Shown: piece after piece, positions 36,310 to 43,601 of the stretch
Position numbering within the stretch: position 1 is the first letter of the stretch
Layout of the letters: every line of letters starts with the position of its first letter
DNA from: CAYVTV01 sp964526475
GTDB lineage: Bacteria; Bacteroidota; Bacteroidia; Bacteroidales; GCA-2748055
Length of the DNA: 47,944 nt
Assembly: GCA_964526475.1 (NCBI GenBank)
Contig: CAZGKF010000020.1
Span: forward strand, 1-47,944
Reading direction: 5' to 3'
Translations under genes and position numbers: made by a program
Notes under the pieces: model-generated
Told to the model about the DNA's origin: nothing
Seen by the model: the letters and a program-made list of their open reading frames with translations, nothing else
The model's database searches: none

Positions 36310-37704
36310 ATGTCAGAATATCAGAAAACAATCCATAAATCGGTTACATTACGAGGTAAAGGTTTACATTCCGGAATTGATGTTGAAGTGACGTTCAGTC
36401 CTGCTCCTGTAAATCACGGATTTATTTTCAGAAGGAATGATCTGCCCGGGAAACCTTTGATTCATGCTCTTGCTGAGAATGTTACAGATACCTCCCGTGG
36501 TACTACGCTGGAAGAAAATGGAGGTAAAGTTCAGACTATTGAGCATATACTGGCTGCCTGCGTAGGAATGGAGCTTGATAATGTATTAATTGAAATGAAC
36601 GGGCCGGAAGCTCCAATTCTTGACGGCAGTTCAGGAGTATATGTAAATGCAATTGAAGAAGCAGGTATAGAAGAGCAGGATGAACCTAAGGTATTTTTCA
36701 CTCCTTCCGAGAAGGTGGAGTATTATGATGATCAGAAGGGAATTCATATAATTGCATATCCGGATGAAGCACTTACAATTAATGTTCTGATTGATTATAA
36801 TTCAAAAGTTCTGGGTAACCAGTATGCTACTCTTGAGGATCTTAAGCGATTCAAGAAAGAGATTGCTCCGTGTCGTACTTTCGTTTTCCTGCATGAGCTG
36901 GAATTTCTTCTTAAAAATAATCTTATTAAGGGGGGCGATCTGGATAATGCCATTGTAATAATGGACAGGAAGGTGGAACAGGAGGAACTTGACAGGCTGG
37001 CGACGCTCTTTAATAAGCCTAAAATAAAAATCAAGCCGGAGGGTGTCCTCAATAATATTGAACTGCACTATCCAAACGAACCGGCTCGTCATAAACTTCT
37101 TGATATGATGGGAGACCTTTCTCTTATTGGGATGCCCTTTAAAGGGAAAATTATTGCAACCAGACCCGGTCATCATGCAAATACGGAATTTGCAAGGATA
37201 TTGCGTCAGATGGCGAAAAAAGAGAAAGCAAAGAAAAATATTCCAAGGTATGATCCCAATCAGCCTCCTGTTGTTGATGTAATTGGAATACAGAATACCT
37301 TACCACACCGTGCTCCTTTCCTTTTGGTGGATAAAATTATATACCGTGATGAGAAAACTGTTATTGGGGTGAAGAATGTTACAATGAATGAACCTTTTTT
37401 CATTGGGCATTTTCCAGGGGAACCTGTAATGCCGGGAGTTTTGCAGATTGAGGCAATGGCACAGGTTGGTGGTCTGCTTGTGCTTAATACAGTTCCCGAT
37501 CCGGATAATTATCTTACATTCTTCCTAAAGATAGACAAAGTTAAGTTTAAAAGAAAGGTTGTACCCGGTGATACACTTATTTTAAAGATGGACCTTCTGG
37601 AACCTATGCGCCGGGGTATTGCGGTAATGTATGGAGAAGCATATGTTGGAGAAAATATTGTCGCTGAAGGAGAGATGATGGCGCAAATTGTTAAAATTAA
37701 GTAA
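36310..37704 (+). CDS. lpxC/fabZ: LpxC-FabZ fusion: UDP-3-O-acyl-GlcNAc deacetylase / 3-hydroxyacyl-ACP dehydratase
   Basis: 464 residues joining two enzymes. Residues about 1-310 are LpxC, the committed Zn-dependent deacetylase of lipid A synthesis: H79 in TIEHILAAC, and HKLLDMMGDLSLIG (about 260-273) with further Zn ligands. A short basic linker leads to FabZ (about 320-464): LPHRAPFLLVDKI, catalytic H367 in IGHFPGEPVMPGVLQIE and E381. FabZ dehydrates 3-hydroxyacyl-ACP, so the fusion joins enzymes that compete for the same acyl pool. The fusion is usual in Bacteroidota. lpxA begins three bases after the stop. Confidence 0.97.
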   Translation: MSEYQKTIHKSVTLRGKGLHSGIDVEVTFSPAPVNHGFIFRRNDLPGKPLIHALAENVTDTSRGTTLEENGGKVQTIEHILAACVGMELDNVLIEMNGPEAPILDGSSGVYVNAIEEAGIEEQDEPKVFFTPSEKVEYYDDQKGIHIIAYPDEALTINVLIDYNSKVLGNQYATLEDLKRFKKEIAPCRTFVFLHELEFLLKNNLIKGGDLDNAIVIMDRKVEQEELDRLATLFNKPKIKIKPEGVLNNIELHYPNEPARHKLLDMMGDLSLIGMPFKGKIIATRPGHHANTEFARILRQMAKKEKAKKNIPRYDPNQPPVVDVIGIQNTLPHRAPFLLVDKIIYRDEKTVIGVKNVTMNEPFFIGHFPGEPVMPGVLQIEAMAQVGGLLVLNTVPDPDNYLTFFLKIDKVKFKRKVVPGDTLILKMDLLEPMRRGIAVMYGEAYVGENIVAEGEMMAQIVKIK

Positions 37705-37707
37705 TTT

Positions 37708-38514
37708 ATGATGAGTCAACTACCTGTAAATGTTCATCCCGGAGCAAAGATAGCTGAAAATGTAATTATCGAACCTTTTGCAACAATACATAAAGATGTG
37801 ATTATTGGTGAAGGAACATGGATAGGCCCGAATGTAGTTATTATGGATGGGGCAAGGATAGGTAAGAACTGTAAGATACATCCCGGAGCAGTCATTTCAA
37901 ATATACCTCAGGATATGAAGTTCAGGGGAGAAATAACTACTACCGAAATAGGGGATAATACCATTATACGTGAATTTGTTACTGTAAACAGGGGGACCTC
38001 CGCTGCGCAAAAGACAGTTGTTGGTAATAACTGCCTTATTATGGCATACGTACATGTGGCACATGACTGTATTATTGGAAATAACGTTATACTGGTTAAT
38101 AGTGTAGGCCTTGCCGGAGAAGTAAGCATTGATGATTATGCAATTGTGGGGGGGATGACAGCCGTCCATCAGTTTGTCAGAATTGGGGGACATGTTATGA
38201 TAGGTGGAGGATCTTTGGTGAGAAAAGATGTGCCGCCATTCGTCAAGGCATCGAGAGAACCTTTATCATTTGCAGGGATTAATTCAGTGGGATTAAGGAG
38301 AAGGAATTTCAGCAATGATAAAATTGCTGAGATACAGGAAGTTTACCGGTATGTTTATCAGCGCGGTTTTAATCATGCAAATGCACTTGATCTTATCGAA
38401 GCTGAACTTCCCGAATCCAAAGAAAGGGATGATATTGTTAATTTTATCAGGAGTTCAAAAAGAGGTATTATGAAAGGTTATAATGCCAATGGAGTTAATG
38501 AAGACGAGGATTGA
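37708..38514 (+). CDS. lpxA: UDP-N-acetylglucosamine acyltransferase LpxA
   Basis: 268 residues; first step of lipid A synthesis. Hexapeptide repeats fill about 1-190; catalytic H119 lies in VHVAHDCIIGNN, and the C-terminal domain (about 195-260) has the family's FAGINSVGLRRRNFS. A second ATG at 37711 is possible. It abuts convergent thiL with no gap (38514/38515), so transcripts from both sides must terminate within each other's genes or collide. Confidence 0.97.
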   Translation: MMSQLPVNVHPGAKIAENVIIEPFATIHKDVIIGEGTWIGPNVVIMDGARIGKNCKIHPGAVISNIPQDMKFRGEITTTEIGDNTIIREFVTVNRGTSAAQKTVVGNNCLIMAYVHVAHDCIIGNNVILVNSVGLAGEVSIDDYAIVGGMTAVHQFVRIGGHVMIGGGSLVRKDVPPFVKASREPLSFAGINSVGLRRRNFSNDKIAEIQEVYRYVYQRGFNHANALDLIEAELPESKERDDIVNFIRSSKRGIMKGYNANGVNEDED

Positions 38515-39555
38515 TTACCTGAGAGCATCCCATCCCTGAGCAGAAATTTCCACTGTATCACCCTTGCTTGTAATTAGCAGAGGTTTTTCATTTTTTCCCG
38601 TTATATTTCCAATTATATGGATGTCCTTTATTTGTAAAATTTTCTCATAATCTGATAAGGGTACTGTAAAAAGAAGTTCATAATCTTCTCCTCCATGCAA
38701 TGCGCAGATGAGTGGTTCCATATTAAATTCAACTGCCATATCAGCAGTAGCAGTATGAACAGGTATTTTTTCCCCGTAAATATGACAGCCACAGGAGGAA
38801 TTTTTACATATATGCAATATTTCCGAAGATAATCCATCGGAAATATCTATCATTGATGTGGGAAGTATGTTATCCTTCCGGAGAATTTCCGTTATATCTC
38901 CTCTGGCTTCCGGTTTAAGTTGTCGTCCTATTATATAATCCTTTCCTTCCAGATTTGGTCGTATCCCCGGATTCAATGTAAAAAGTTCTTTCTCTCTTTC
39001 CAGCAGTTGTAATCCCATGTATGCTCCGCCAAGATCACCTGTGACGCATATAAGGTCATTCTCTTTTGCCCCGCTTCTGTAAACTATATTTTCCTTTTTT
39101 GCTTCTCCAATAGCAGTAATGGAAATTGTCATTCCGGTAAGAGAAGAGCAGGTATCACCGCCTACCAGGTCAATTTTATATTTTTCACAGGCCAGGTAAA
39201 TCCCTTCATATAGCTCTTCAACGGCCTCCAGTGAAAACTTACCTGAGAGTGCAATTGAAACGATTATCTGTTTAGGATTGGCATTCATTGCGTATATGTC
39301 CGAAAGATTCACCACCACCGATTTGTATCCAAGGTGTTTCAGTGGTGTGTAGATAAGGTTGAAATGAACCCCCTCTGTCAGTATGTCGGATGTTATAATC
39401 AGGCATTTGTCGCCCATATCAATAACTGCAGCATCATCGCCCACGCCTTTAACAACATTGCTGTGTATAAGTTTAATGTCCTTCGTTAATCTTTCTATCA
39501 ATCCGAATTCTCCAAGTTCAGAGAGGGGTGTGGTTTTCTTTGGCTGCATAATCAT
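38515..39555 (-). CDS. thiL: Thiamine-monophosphate kinase ThiL
   Basis: 346 residues; phosphorylates thiamine phosphate to the diphosphate coenzyme. Motifs: GEFGLIERL near the start, GVGDDAAVID (about 38-47), VGGDTCSS (about 133-140), VTGDLGGAYMG, ISDGLSSEILH (about 236-246) and LHGGEDYELLF (about 290-300). The frame is open to 39618, but the ATG at 39555 (MIMQPKKTTPLSELG) gives the usual N-terminus. No thiamine riboswitch is visible upstream. Confidence 0.95.
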   Translation of the reverse strand: MIMQPKKTTPLSELGEFGLIERLTKDIKLIHSNVVKGVGDDAAVIDMGDKCLIITSDILTEGVHFNLIYTPLKHLGYKSVVVNLSDIYAMNANPKQIIVSIALSGKFSLEAVEELYEGIYLACEKYKIDLVGGDTCSSLTGMTISITAIGEAKKENIVYRSGAKENDLICVTGDLGGAYMGLQLLEREKELFTLNPGIRPNLEGKDYIIGRQLKPEARGDITEILRKDNILPTSMIDISDGLSSEILHICKNSSCGCHIYGEKIPVHTATADMAVEFNMEPLICALHGGEDYELLFTVPLSDYEKILQIKDIHIIGNITGKNEKPLLITSKGDTVEISAQGWDALR

Positions 39556-39755
39556 GTATGAAAAGTAGAGATGCAAAGTTACAAAAAGAACCTTTATTGC
39601 AGAAATATTCCTTTCCATAACATCCTACTGTCGGGAATGGTGTGGCAGGTTTATTCATATTCATTAATATTACAAAATATAATATACAAAATATAAATTC
39701 CAATTTAGCTTTTTATAAATCCAATTATGCTCTTATGCAAATAGAACAAATTTGC

Positions 39756-39763
39756 TAACTTTG
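39756..39763 (+). promoter_or_regulatory. Candidate promoter of tRNA-Cys
   Basis: TAACTTTG fits TAnnTTTG and ends 65 bases before the tRNA. The rest of 39556-39828 is AT-rich, with no gene seen. Confidence 0.45.
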
Positions 39764-39828
39764 CATTTCCTTTGGCATTTGAATTTTTTCAACCGGAAAG
39801 AATGCAATTGGATGTAATAAAAGTATTT

Positions 39829-39899
39829 GGTCGGTTTGCCGAGTGGTTAGGCGCTGGTCTGCAAAACCAGTTACAGCGGTTCGAATCCGCTACCGACCT
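39829..39899 (+). tRNA. tRNA-Cys (anticodon GCA)
   Basis: 71-base cloverleaf: acceptor GGTCGGT/ACCGACC, D-arm GCC/GGC, anticodon stem CTGGT/ACCAG with loop CTGCAAA (anticodon GCA), T-arm AGCGG/CCGCT with TTCGAAT. Discriminator T, as expected for Cys; no CCA encoded. Its last 16 bases are the start of a 19-bp direct repeat found again at 40085-40103, marking it as an integration target. Confidence 0.97.
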
Positions 39900-39902
39900 C
39901 AA
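39884..39902 (+). repeat. 19-bp direct repeat at the tRNA-Cys 3' end (att-like, copy 1)
   Basis: AATCCGCTACCGACCTCAA, covering the T-arm 3' side and acceptor 3' strand of tRNA-Cys. An identical copy lies at 40085-40103. Confidence 0.85.
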
Positions 39903-39904
39903 CG

Positions 39905-39942
39905 AAAACCTTCACCGCAGTGCGGTGGAGGTTTTTGTTTTT
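39905..39942 (+). terminator. Rho-independent terminator of tRNA-Cys
   Basis: AAAACCTTCACCGC (39905-39918), loop AGT, then GCGGTGGAGGTTTT (39922-39935): 14 pairs with one G-U, followed by a T-rich tail to 39942. Confidence 0.85.
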
Positions 39943-39981
39943 CGACCGAAGGCAGCTTGCTGGGCGGAGGGCGAAAGGCAA

Positions 39982-40015
39982 AAACCTCCAGGCCTGCAAA
40001 GCAGGCTGAAGGTTT
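39982..40015 (+). repeat. Second hairpin between the att-like repeats
   Basis: 39982-39997 pairs with 40001-40015 around an AAA loop, with one mismatch and one bulge. Its 5' arm is also complementary to the 3' arm of the tRNA-Cys terminator (39927-39937 with 39979-39989, 11 bp perfect). Confidence 0.65.
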
Positions 40016-40084
40016 GAGTTGATTGGCCGCCCCCTACCGGATCGCAAGCCTGACATCCGACGTCAGGAGGATCGTCAGGGGAGC

Positions 40085-40103
40085 AATCCGCTACCGACCT
40101 CAA
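40085..40103 (+). repeat. 19-bp direct repeat (att-like, copy 2)
   Basis: Exact copy of the tRNA-Cys 3' end, 201 bases downstream. It marks a former or present element boundary. Confidence 0.85.
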
Positions 40104-40113
40104 TCCCATTAAA

Positions 40114-40141
40114 ACCCCCTGATTATCAGAGGGTTTTTTTT
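40114..40141 (+). terminator. Terminator-like hairpin after att copy 2
   Basis: ACCCCCTGA (40114-40122), loop TTA, TCAGAGGGT (40126-40134), with one C-A mismatch, then a run of eight T. Confidence 0.7.
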
Positions 40142-40144
40142 GTT

Positions 40145-40173
40145 GTGGGACAACTATTGGGACGTTTGGGACA
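40145..40173 (+). repeat. Three phased GGGAC repeats next to the att-like site
   Basis: GTGGGACA, TTGGGAC and TTTGGGACA begin at about 40145, 40157 and 40165. Short direct repeats beside an attachment site can be integrase arm sites; here this is inference only. Confidence 0.4.
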
Positions 40174-40183
40174 AGTTCTGGAA

Positions 40184-40237
40184 AGTAAATATTTACTATT
40201 TTTACTTTTCTCTTAGTGGTTTAAGTAAATAGTTACT
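40184..40237. promoter_or_regulatory. Pair of AGTAAATA-type palindromes, candidate operators
   Basis: AGTAAATATTTACT (40184-40197) is a perfect 14-bp palindrome. AGTAAATAGTTACT (40224-40237) is a near copy exactly 40 bases on. Half-site ATTTACT also occurs at the HTH gene's promoter. Confidence 0.5.
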
Positions 40238-40260
40238 CCATTTATCGTATTCAAAGAACT

Positions 40261-40698
40261 CTATTTTATATCCTTATTGTCTTCTTTATCGATAGATTTC
40301 TGTGTTTTATCCATTGCAATACTCGTAATATCGATAAGTCTATTGTACCTATGAACAGCCCTTTCAAGTTCTGATTTACATTGAAAAAGTTCATCTTGTA
40401 AAGCGAAATACTTCTTTTCCCATTCTGAAATTTGCTCTCTCAGAGTTTCTAACTCATCTTCACCTGTGCGAAATATTTCACCCTTACCGAAAAACAAGAA
40501 ATTAGGATTAACATTAAGATTATATATCAAGCCAGCGATTGCGTTTGCTGATATACCTGAAGTAGCGCCCATTGCATTATGCAATTGAGTTGTTGAAGTG
40601 AATCCTATTGCTTTGGAGATTTGCGTAATCTTCATGTTGTGCTTAGATTTCAATGCATCAACAATCAAATGTAAATTTTCGCTTAGACTAATTCCCAT
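40261..40698 (-). CDS. Phage-repressor-like HTH regulator with coiled-coil tail
   Basis: 145 residues. The N-terminal helix-turn-helix (about 8-65, with ITQISKAIGFTSTTQLHNAM and VNPNFLFFGKGEIF) is the CI/Cro-type domain common in Bacteroidota phage and mobile-element repressors. The remainder (about 75-118) is a charged coiled coil, probably for dimerisation. The peptidase S24 domain of cleavable repressors is absent. Its ATG is close to the -7 element at 40716-40723, and repeated half-sites surround that element, suggesting autoregulation. It lies just inside the tRNA-Cys junction. Confidence 0.8.
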   Translation of the reverse strand: MGISLSENLHLIVDALKSKHNMKITQISKAIGFTSTTQLHNAMGATSGISANAIAGLIYNLNVNPNFLFFGKGEIFRTGEDELETLREQISEWEKKYFALQDELFQCKSELERAVHRYNRLIDITSIAMDKTQKSIDKEDNKDIK

Positions 40699-40705
40699 GA
40701 CATAA

Positions 40706-40757
40706 TAATTTACTTCAAATATAATGATAAATTACTCAAATGATGTAAATTATTACC
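40706..40757 (-). promoter_or_regulatory. HTH-gene promoter with repeated operator half-sites
   Basis: On the minus strand TATATTTG (40716-40723) fits TAnnTTTG, 18 bases before the ATG. TAATTTACT (40706-40714), TAAATTACTC (40728-40737) and GTAAATTATTAC (40745-40756) flank it, variants of one half-site. Confidence 0.55.
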
Positions 40758-40841
40758 CAAAATTCATGTCATAAATAAATTATTTTATATCTTCTTGTGG
40801 GTCAATATTCACTGACTGGAATTTCGTATTCAGAAATTTGT

Positions 40842-41447
40842 TTATTGGTAATGTTTTTTCAATCCATGTTTCTTTATTACACCAGACCGTAACTGAAGAT
40901 TGGCAAATGGCAAACACAAATCTTTATCTATTAATTGTGATTTCGAATCCTCAGAAACATTTTCAATGAAATACTGAAGCATTTGTTCCTCAATTTCATG
41001 GGAGTTATCCGAAGGAAGTATATGGATGTAAAAACTGCTGATGTCAGACAACAATTTCAACCAGTATCCACCTTTGTGAGGACTTTTCTTCCCAACATGA
41101 TGATGGTAAAATTGGCTCACTCGTTTCTGTAGTGATTGTTTGTCGGCTTTGCCAATATAGAGAATTGACTCATCTTGCATCCAGAATTTCGGCAGGTGTC
41201 TCCGTAAATCATCAATGGAAGGAATCTTACCGTTTAATGTCATAGATGGAGCATTTTGCATCCAATGTTTAATCTGACTATTACTCAATGTAATAAACGA
41301 ATTGCTTTTTGGAAGGAGTTCAATATTCTGGTATAGAGTAATAATATAAATGCCATGACTCTTTTCAAGAAACTTAGTTCCCCATTTCAGAGTTTGCGAA
41401 ACTTTTAAGTTAAATACTGACATTAATTCAGAAACTGAAGTTGGCAT
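40842..41447 (-). CDS. GIY-YIG-type endonuclease-like protein
   Basis: 201 residues, no signal peptide. GIY at 32-34 (HGIYIITLY) and YIG at 97-99 (SILYIGKAD) are the paired strands of the GIY-YIG nuclease fold, but about 60 residues lie between them instead of the usual 10-15. LQKRVSQFYHHH (106-117) supplies the expected Arg (R109) and a His cluster, and an acidic helix (SHEIEEQML, 149-157) could give the metal-binding Glu. If active it would nick or cut DNA. It is 143 bases from the HTH gene on the same strand and is divergent from the PD-(D/E)xK gene. The family name is unknown to me. Confidence 0.65.
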   Translation of the reverse strand: MPTSVSELMSVFNLKVSQTLKWGTKFLEKSHGIYIITLYQNIELLPKSNSFITLSNSQIKHWMQNAPSMTLNGKIPSIDDLRRHLPKFWMQDESILYIGKADKQSLQKRVSQFYHHHVGKKSPHKGGYWLKLLSDISSFYIHILPSDNSHEIEEQMLQYFIENVSEDSKSQLIDKDLCLPFANLQLRSGVIKKHGLKKHYQ

Positions 41448-41570
41448 AGATTATTCCTACGATATTTTTAATTTTGATTATATCCAAATTCTCTTGTTAG
41501 CAATATCTCTTTCCAGTGATTTTCTCTTCGAATTATTGAGCAAGATTGTTTAAATTAGGAAGATAGTGAT

Positions 41571-41578
41571 TAAATTTG
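41571..41578 (+). promoter_or_regulatory. Candidate promoter of the PD-(D/E)xK gene
   Basis: TAAATTTG, 30 bases before ATG 41609, with TTG at 41546-41548 (22-base gap). It overlaps the alternative TTG start at 41576 and argues against it. Confidence 0.5.
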
Positions 41579-41608
41579 ATATCTTTTCTTTCTTATTTAT
41601 ACCCAACA

Positions 41609-42586
41609 ATGGAACGCCTAATCAGTGATGACAAAACCTATAAGTATTACGAGTACACCCTTGAAGCCGAGTTTGAGAAAGTAATCGTTGACAAATCAAA
41701 GCAGATTTTCGGCATCAATACTGTTTACATTGATATCAAGAAGAAAATCGGAAACGAGATAATTACCATCCCTGACGGATATTTGATAGACTTCTCATTT
41801 GCCGAGATACCCCGACTCTACATTATAGAGAATGAAATCAGTACCCATGACCCATACAAGCATATCGGGGCACAGTTACTGAAATTCGGAATAAGTTACA
41901 AGGCAAGCGGGAGGAAGTTAAAACAACTGATTTTAGACTTTTTGCTTGCAAATAGGGATTATTATGATTTTGTCGAGAAACGGTCTAAAATGGCAGGATA
42001 TAGAAACATAGACGCATTTCTTGACGCACTTATATTCGACATTCCTGTTGCTGCTATTGTGGTCATTGATAAATCGTCCACTGAACTCGAAAACGTGTTG
42101 AGCCAGTTAACAATGGACACCGATATCATCGAGTTCCAGACTTTTGTATGTGATGCTGAACTGATTCACAAGTTCATGCCATTTAACGAAGAAATTCGGG
42201 AAATTGAAGAAGGCAATAAAGTGAATGTTAGCGTTGAGGAACTGGATACCATTGTTGTTCCTGCTCAAGAAGAAGGTTTTCAAGCAGAGTTTATTGAAAA
42301 TAACTGCTGGTTCTCAATCCGAATATCTTCATCAATGCTAAATCGGATAAAGTATATCGCTGCATATCAAGTTGCACCGATTTCTGCCATTACTCATGTC
42401 GCTGAGGTTGCCAAAATTGAAAAGTATAAAGACACTAACAAGTATATAGTTTATTTCAAAGACCCAGCAAAAGAAATCAGTCATGTGAAACTTGATACTA
42501 AAAAGAAAGGGACTGCTCCACAAGCACCAAGGTATACTACTTATGAAAAGTTGATGAAGGGGAAGTTATTATCGGATGTGTTTTGA
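41609..42586 (+). CDS. PD-(D/E)xK-type nuclease candidate with C-terminal extra domain
   Basis: 325 residues, cytoplasmic. The N-terminal half carries a nuclease-like pattern: acidic helix LEAEFEKVIVDKS (18-30), P55-D56 with D61 (TIPDGYLIDF), then strand LYIIENEIS (E74, E76) and Q89 in the next helix. The acidic residues and Gln are spaced as in restriction-like folds, but an E-x-E replaces the usual E-x-K, so activity is uncertain. The C-terminal part (about 228-325; WFSIRISSSMLNRIKYIAAY, then ISAITHVAEVAKIEKY) looks like a small beta domain, possibly PUA/EVE-like. Placed beside a tRNA junction, a defence role is plausible but unproven. ATG 41609 fits the promoter. Confidence 0.65.
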   Translation: MERLISDDKTYKYYEYTLEAEFEKVIVDKSKQIFGINTVYIDIKKKIGNEIITIPDGYLIDFSFAEIPRLYIIENEISTHDPYKHIGAQLLKFGISYKASGRKLKQLILDFLLANRDYYDFVEKRSKMAGYRNIDAFLDALIFDIPVAAIVVIDKSSTELENVLSQLTMDTDIIEFQTFVCDAELIHKFMPFNEEIREIEEGNKVNVSVEELDTIVVPAQEEGFQAEFIENNCWFSIRISSSMLNRIKYIAAYQVAPISAITHVAEVAKIEKYKDTNKYIVYFKDPAKEISHVKLDTKKKGTAPQAPRYTTYEKLMKGKLLSDVF

Positions 42587-42621
42587 TATTTATCGAAAGC
42601 CAATGTAACGTTTATTAGCCG

Positions 42622-42634
42622 CCCTTAATAAGGG
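42622..42634. repeat. Small hairpin between convergent genes
   Basis: CCCTT and AAGGG around a short AAT loop (42622-42634), between the nuclease candidate and the FG-GAP pseudogene. It may be a weak bidirectional terminator. Confidence 0.3.
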
Positions 42635-42722
42635 ATGTTTATGATGTTGATTAGAACAGTTTCTTTGAAAATAATGGTTTTAGTTATATCATCAACATGA
42701 CCCAAGCGGATTAATTTGTCGA

Positions 42723-43583
42723 TTACAGTCGCCAGGCTACCGTATCCCGAAAGGCCTCTGAACAGGAAATAAAGACTTCATCTCTATTGTCCTGGTCAAT
42801 GTCAGCACATACAATCTTGGTGGCGTTGTATTTCCACGACTTGCCATTATCAGAGTTCCAGAAAGGATCAAAATTGGTAAATTGCCATTTCCCTGAAAGA
42901 TCACCACCGGGATTCTTGAACCAGAACCCGGTGGAAACCACATCGGTATAGCCATCACCATCGATGTCGCCTACATGCTGACCTTCATGCAGGTTCTGAA
43001 CGAACACCTCTGCCACTTTGGTCCATGAATCCGGATCATCCTGTCGAAATACAACCATCTTCTGGGAAAAAAAACACGTTGCGGCCAGGTCCAGTTTACC
43101 GTCATTATTGAAATCAACGAGGTCCAGGTCCTTAATGAAACTTGGGAATATACCAATTTCATGGACTTCCCAGCCGGGATTCTCGTACCAGTACATTTTG
43201 TGAGGGTCTCTGTCGGTCACCCATTCACCTCTGGCAACAGGGCCCAGAACATCGATATCCCCGTCATTGTCAATATCTCCCGATGCCAGATCACCACAGG
43301 CAAAAAGCCCTCCGTCAATAGCTGAGTCAGTGATCAGGTGAAACACCGAAGGACCATATCCTTTTATTGTTTCATACCATCCCAGCCATCCCCCGGCGGC
43401 ATTATCATGGATGACATAGAAATCTATCAGTCCTTCATTATTTATGTCAGCATGACTGCGGGCCCACTAGTGGGAGGCACCTCCCGGTACAATTTTGTGG
43501 ATTTTAAACTTAACCTCTGGTTGGTGGCTAAATAATGAGGATAAGAATAGTGCCGGGAATAATATTATCAGAATGCTTTTCAT
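42723..43583 (-). pseudogene. Secreted FG-GAP/VCBS repeat protein interrupted by one in-frame TAG
   Basis: The ATG at 43583 opens a 287-codon frame with a signal peptide (MKSILIILFPALFLSSLFS), 18 bases after the GH105 gene's stop. Codon 39 is TAG (43467-43469, after PGGASH); after it the same frame runs unbroken to TAA at 42723-42725. Five DxDxDG-type calcium loops are visible: DINNEGLID, DIDNDGDID, DFNNDGKLD, DIDGDGYTD and DIDQDNRDE. The last motif (DTVAW) usually continues with a Tyr and more sequence, so the C-terminus may also be lost. The stop lies in a 12-bp palindrome (CCCACTAGTGGG). A GTG at 43346 could start a shorter cytoplasmic product, which I doubt. Such proteins accompany glycoside hydrolases, as here. 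Confidence 0.8.
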
Positions 43584-43601
43584 ATGTTCGAATTTTGTTG
43601 A

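Noticed and set aside
39772..40216. Short open frames over tRNA-Cys and the att-like repeats on both strands
   Set aside because: They cross the tRNA, terminator hairpins and repeats, and have no protein-like pattern.
42625..42772. A separate minus-strand peptide (GYGSLATVIDKLIRLGHVDD and onward) overlapping the FG-GAP 3' end
   Set aside because: About 49 open codons with no start codon and no recognised family; most likely chance.
43467..43469. Programmed stop readthrough or recoding of TAG in the FG-GAP gene
   Set aside because: Other clear genes use TAG as their stop (for example the PIG-L gene at 2359-2361), and no recoding signal is evident. A nonsense mutation or sequencing error is simpler.
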